A stretch of 64,000 nucleotides of DNA from Streptococcus suis (lineage in GTDB: Bacteria; Bacillota; Bacilli; Lactobacillales; Streptococcaceae), in NCBI GenBank assembly GCA_029593465.1, contig JAKTNK010000002.1:1-64000 (forward strand), given 5' to 3'. Positions 62,609-64,000 of the stretch are shown here, one piece after another. The notes below the pieces were generated by a model. That model had not been told where the DNA came from. It did not search any database and saw only the letters and a program-made list of their open reading frames with translations. A program made the translations under genes and the position numbers. The stretch's first letter is position 1. Every line of letters begins with the position of its first letter.

Positions 62609-64000
62609 ATGTATTTAAAAGCAATCGAAATTCAAGGATTTAAATCCTTCGCAGATAAAACAACCATCACCTTTGACCAGGGTGTTACGGCTGTTGTTGG
62701 CCCCAATGGCTCTGGGAAGTCAAATATCACGGAAAGTTTGCGTTGGGCCCTAGGAGAGTCTTCTGCCAAAAGTTTACGAGGTGGTAAGATGCCAGATGTC
62801 ATTTTTGCGGGGACAGAGACACGTCGGCCACTTAATTATGCTCAAGTTCGTGTCACACTCGATAATAGTGACGGTTTTATCAAAGATGCACCAGAAGAAT
62901 TCTCCGTTGAACGTCATATTTACCGGAATGGCGATAGTGATTACCTGATTGATGGTAAAAAAGTACGTCTAAGAGATGTCCATGATTTATTTATGGATAC
63001 TGGCTTGGGTCGGGATTCTTTTTCAATTATTTCTCAAGGTCGTGTTGAGGCTATTTTCAACAGTAAGGCTGAAGAGCGCCGGGCGATTTTTGAAGAGGCG
63101 GCAGGTGTCTTAAAATATAAAACACGCAAGAAAGAGACCGAAAGCAAGCTAAATCAAACTCAGGATAATCTGGACCGCTTGGAAGACATCATCTATGAGT
63201 TGGAGCAACAAATCCGTCCTTTGGAGAAACAGGCAGAGACGGCCAAAGCCTTTCTGGCTTTGGATGATGAGCGAAAAGCACTGCATTTACAAGTCTTGGT
63301 TCATGATATTACCAGTGGAAAAGCTGAACTTGAGGGCTTAACCAGACGTTTGAGCCAGGTCCAACGAGACCTTGAGCACTATTATCAAGAACGTCAAAAA
63401 CTAGAAACAAGCAATCAAAAAATCAAGGAAGACCGTCACCACCTAGCCCACCTCTCCCAGTCGCATCAGGATGATTTGGTATCCTTGACCAGTTTGATGG
63501 CTGATTTGGAAAAACAAATTCAAGTTAGCCAATTGCAGCAATCTCAGTCACAAGAAAAAGGTAGTGATTTAAAAGCACGTTTAGATGAGCAAACAGTCCT
63601 TGTCGACGGTTTAGAGCAGTCTGTTGCTGACGTGAAGGAAAAATTGGCAACTCTTCTTGCCAAGAAACAAAGTCAAGCACAGGTCATTCAGGACTTAGAA
63701 ACAGACCTAGCGCAGTTTAAGCATTCGCCAGATCAGGTTATTGAAGGCTTGCGTGAGCAGTTTGTTGGCTTGATGTCAGAAGAAGCAGACCTCACCAACC
63801 AACTCACCGCCCTAGAAAATCGCTTGTTGCAAGAAAAACACTTATCAGAGCAAACACAAGAAGAACTTGATGATTTGCAACATCGTCGTAGGGAGATGAC
63901 CGAGACTGCCAAGCGGGCTTTAGAGCAGCTTGAAGAAGCCAAGCGAGCTGTTAAAACCTTACTAGAGGATTACCAAGACCAGTTGCATCAATTAAAAGCC
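62609..64000 (+). CDS. smc: Chromosome segregation ATPase SMC (5' part, runs off the window)
   Basis: The first 464 codons of a protein expected to be near 1180 residues are present. The N-terminal half of the ATPase head is complete: MYLKAIEIQGFKSFADKT, Walker A VVGPNGSGKSNI at about residues 31-40, the Q-loop FSIISQGRVEAIF, and EERRAIFEEAAG. From about residue 165 the long coiled coil begins, rich in E, Q, L and K. It condenses and segregates the chromosome with ScpA/ScpB. The start follows GAGG and lies one base after the rnc stop. The frame is intact to the last base of the window. Confidence 0.97.
   Translation, partial: MYLKAIEIQGFKSFADKTTITFDQGVTAVVGPNGSGKSNITESLRWALGESSAKSLRGGKMPDVIFAGTETRRPLNYAQVRVTLDNSDGFIKDAPEEFSVERHIYRNGDSDYLIDGKKVRLRDVHDLFMDTGLGRDSFSIISQGRVEAIFNSKAEERRAIFEEAAGVLKYKTRKKETESKLNQTQDNLDRLEDIIYELEQQIRPLEKQAETAKAFLALDDERKALHLQVLVHDITSGKAELEGLTRRLSQVQRDLEHYYQERQKLETSNQKIKEDRHHLAHLSQSHQDDLVSLTSLMADLEKQIQVSQLQQSQSQEKGSDLKARLDEQTVLVDGLEQSVADVKEKLATLLAKKQSQAQVIQDLETDLAQFKHSPDQVIEGLREQFVGLMSEEADLTNQLTALENRLLQEKHLSEQTQEELDDLQHRRREMTETAKRALEQLEEAKRAVKTLLEDYQDQLHQLKA

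Overview
The window is chromosomal DNA of a Streptococcus, probably a pyogenic or mutans-like species; the species cannot be fixed from sequence alone. The evidence is the vicRKX-rnc-smc cluster with a divergent glnQHMP operon, manLMN next to serS, comEA-comEC behind a SigX-type com box, a Cia-type small RNA, and Shine-Dalgarno plus extended -10 signals typical of low-GC Firmicutes. I see no rRNA, tRNA, CRISPR array or intact mobile element.

Layout. 1-1.6 kb: the 3' end of an IS30-type transposase abutting a TcaA-like gene that has lost its 5' end. 1.7-10 kb: housekeeping genes (DUF1912, HD hydrolase, exoA, a large unknown membrane protein, metG, a MurM/FemX-type aminoacyltransferase, an HI_0552-like protein). 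10.4-13.3 kb (minus): a small catabolic-looking operon (TetR, aldo/keto reductase, amidohydrolase, ABM monooxygenase) with two clear TetR-type operators; the amidohydrolase is frameshifted by a 5-bp tandem duplication. 13.4-18.4 kb (minus): serS under a T-box, a ManO-type protein, and manLMN under a promoter with an internal cre. 18.5-24.5 kb: a HAD phosphatase, a PurR-box-controlled purine permease, tsaE, an LCP wall ligase, and ribU under an FMN riboswitch with a PAP2 phosphatase. 24.7-35.5 kb: pyrD, gpmA, pbp2b-recR, ddl, folT (THF riboswitch), murF, a YwaF-like protein and prfC.

35.5-44.2 kb is the most distinctive part. A CiaR-type promoter drives a ~65-nt small RNA with two anti-Shine-Dalgarno motifs. 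Just beyond it, a 51-bp direct repeat (50/51 identical copies at 35687 and 44183) brackets a complete L-fucose cassette: a DeoR regulator diverging from fucK-fucI-fucA, an intracellular GH29 alpha-fucosidase, and mannose-family PTS subunits IIB, IIC and IID. No IIA is present, so phosphate must come from an unlinked IIA, possibly that of ManL.

44.4-51.3 kb: a cshA-type helicase with a structured leader, trmN6 plus a GIY-YIG protein, a small unknown protein, plsC and comEA-comEC. 51.3-52.1 kb: a decayed cupin gene and a promoter region rich in inverted repeats. 52.1-55.5 kb: an ABC exporter co-transcribed with a LuxR-type two-component system. 55.5-58.5 kb (minus): glnQHMP with a CodY-like box. 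58.8-64 kb: vicRKX, rnc and the first 464 codons of smc.

Several genes (the HAD phosphatase, tsaE, trmN6) have a TATAAT box only 6-7 nt before the start codon and no Shine-Dalgarno sequence, which predicts leaderless mRNAs. All functional calls rest on motifs recognised by eye; no database search was run.
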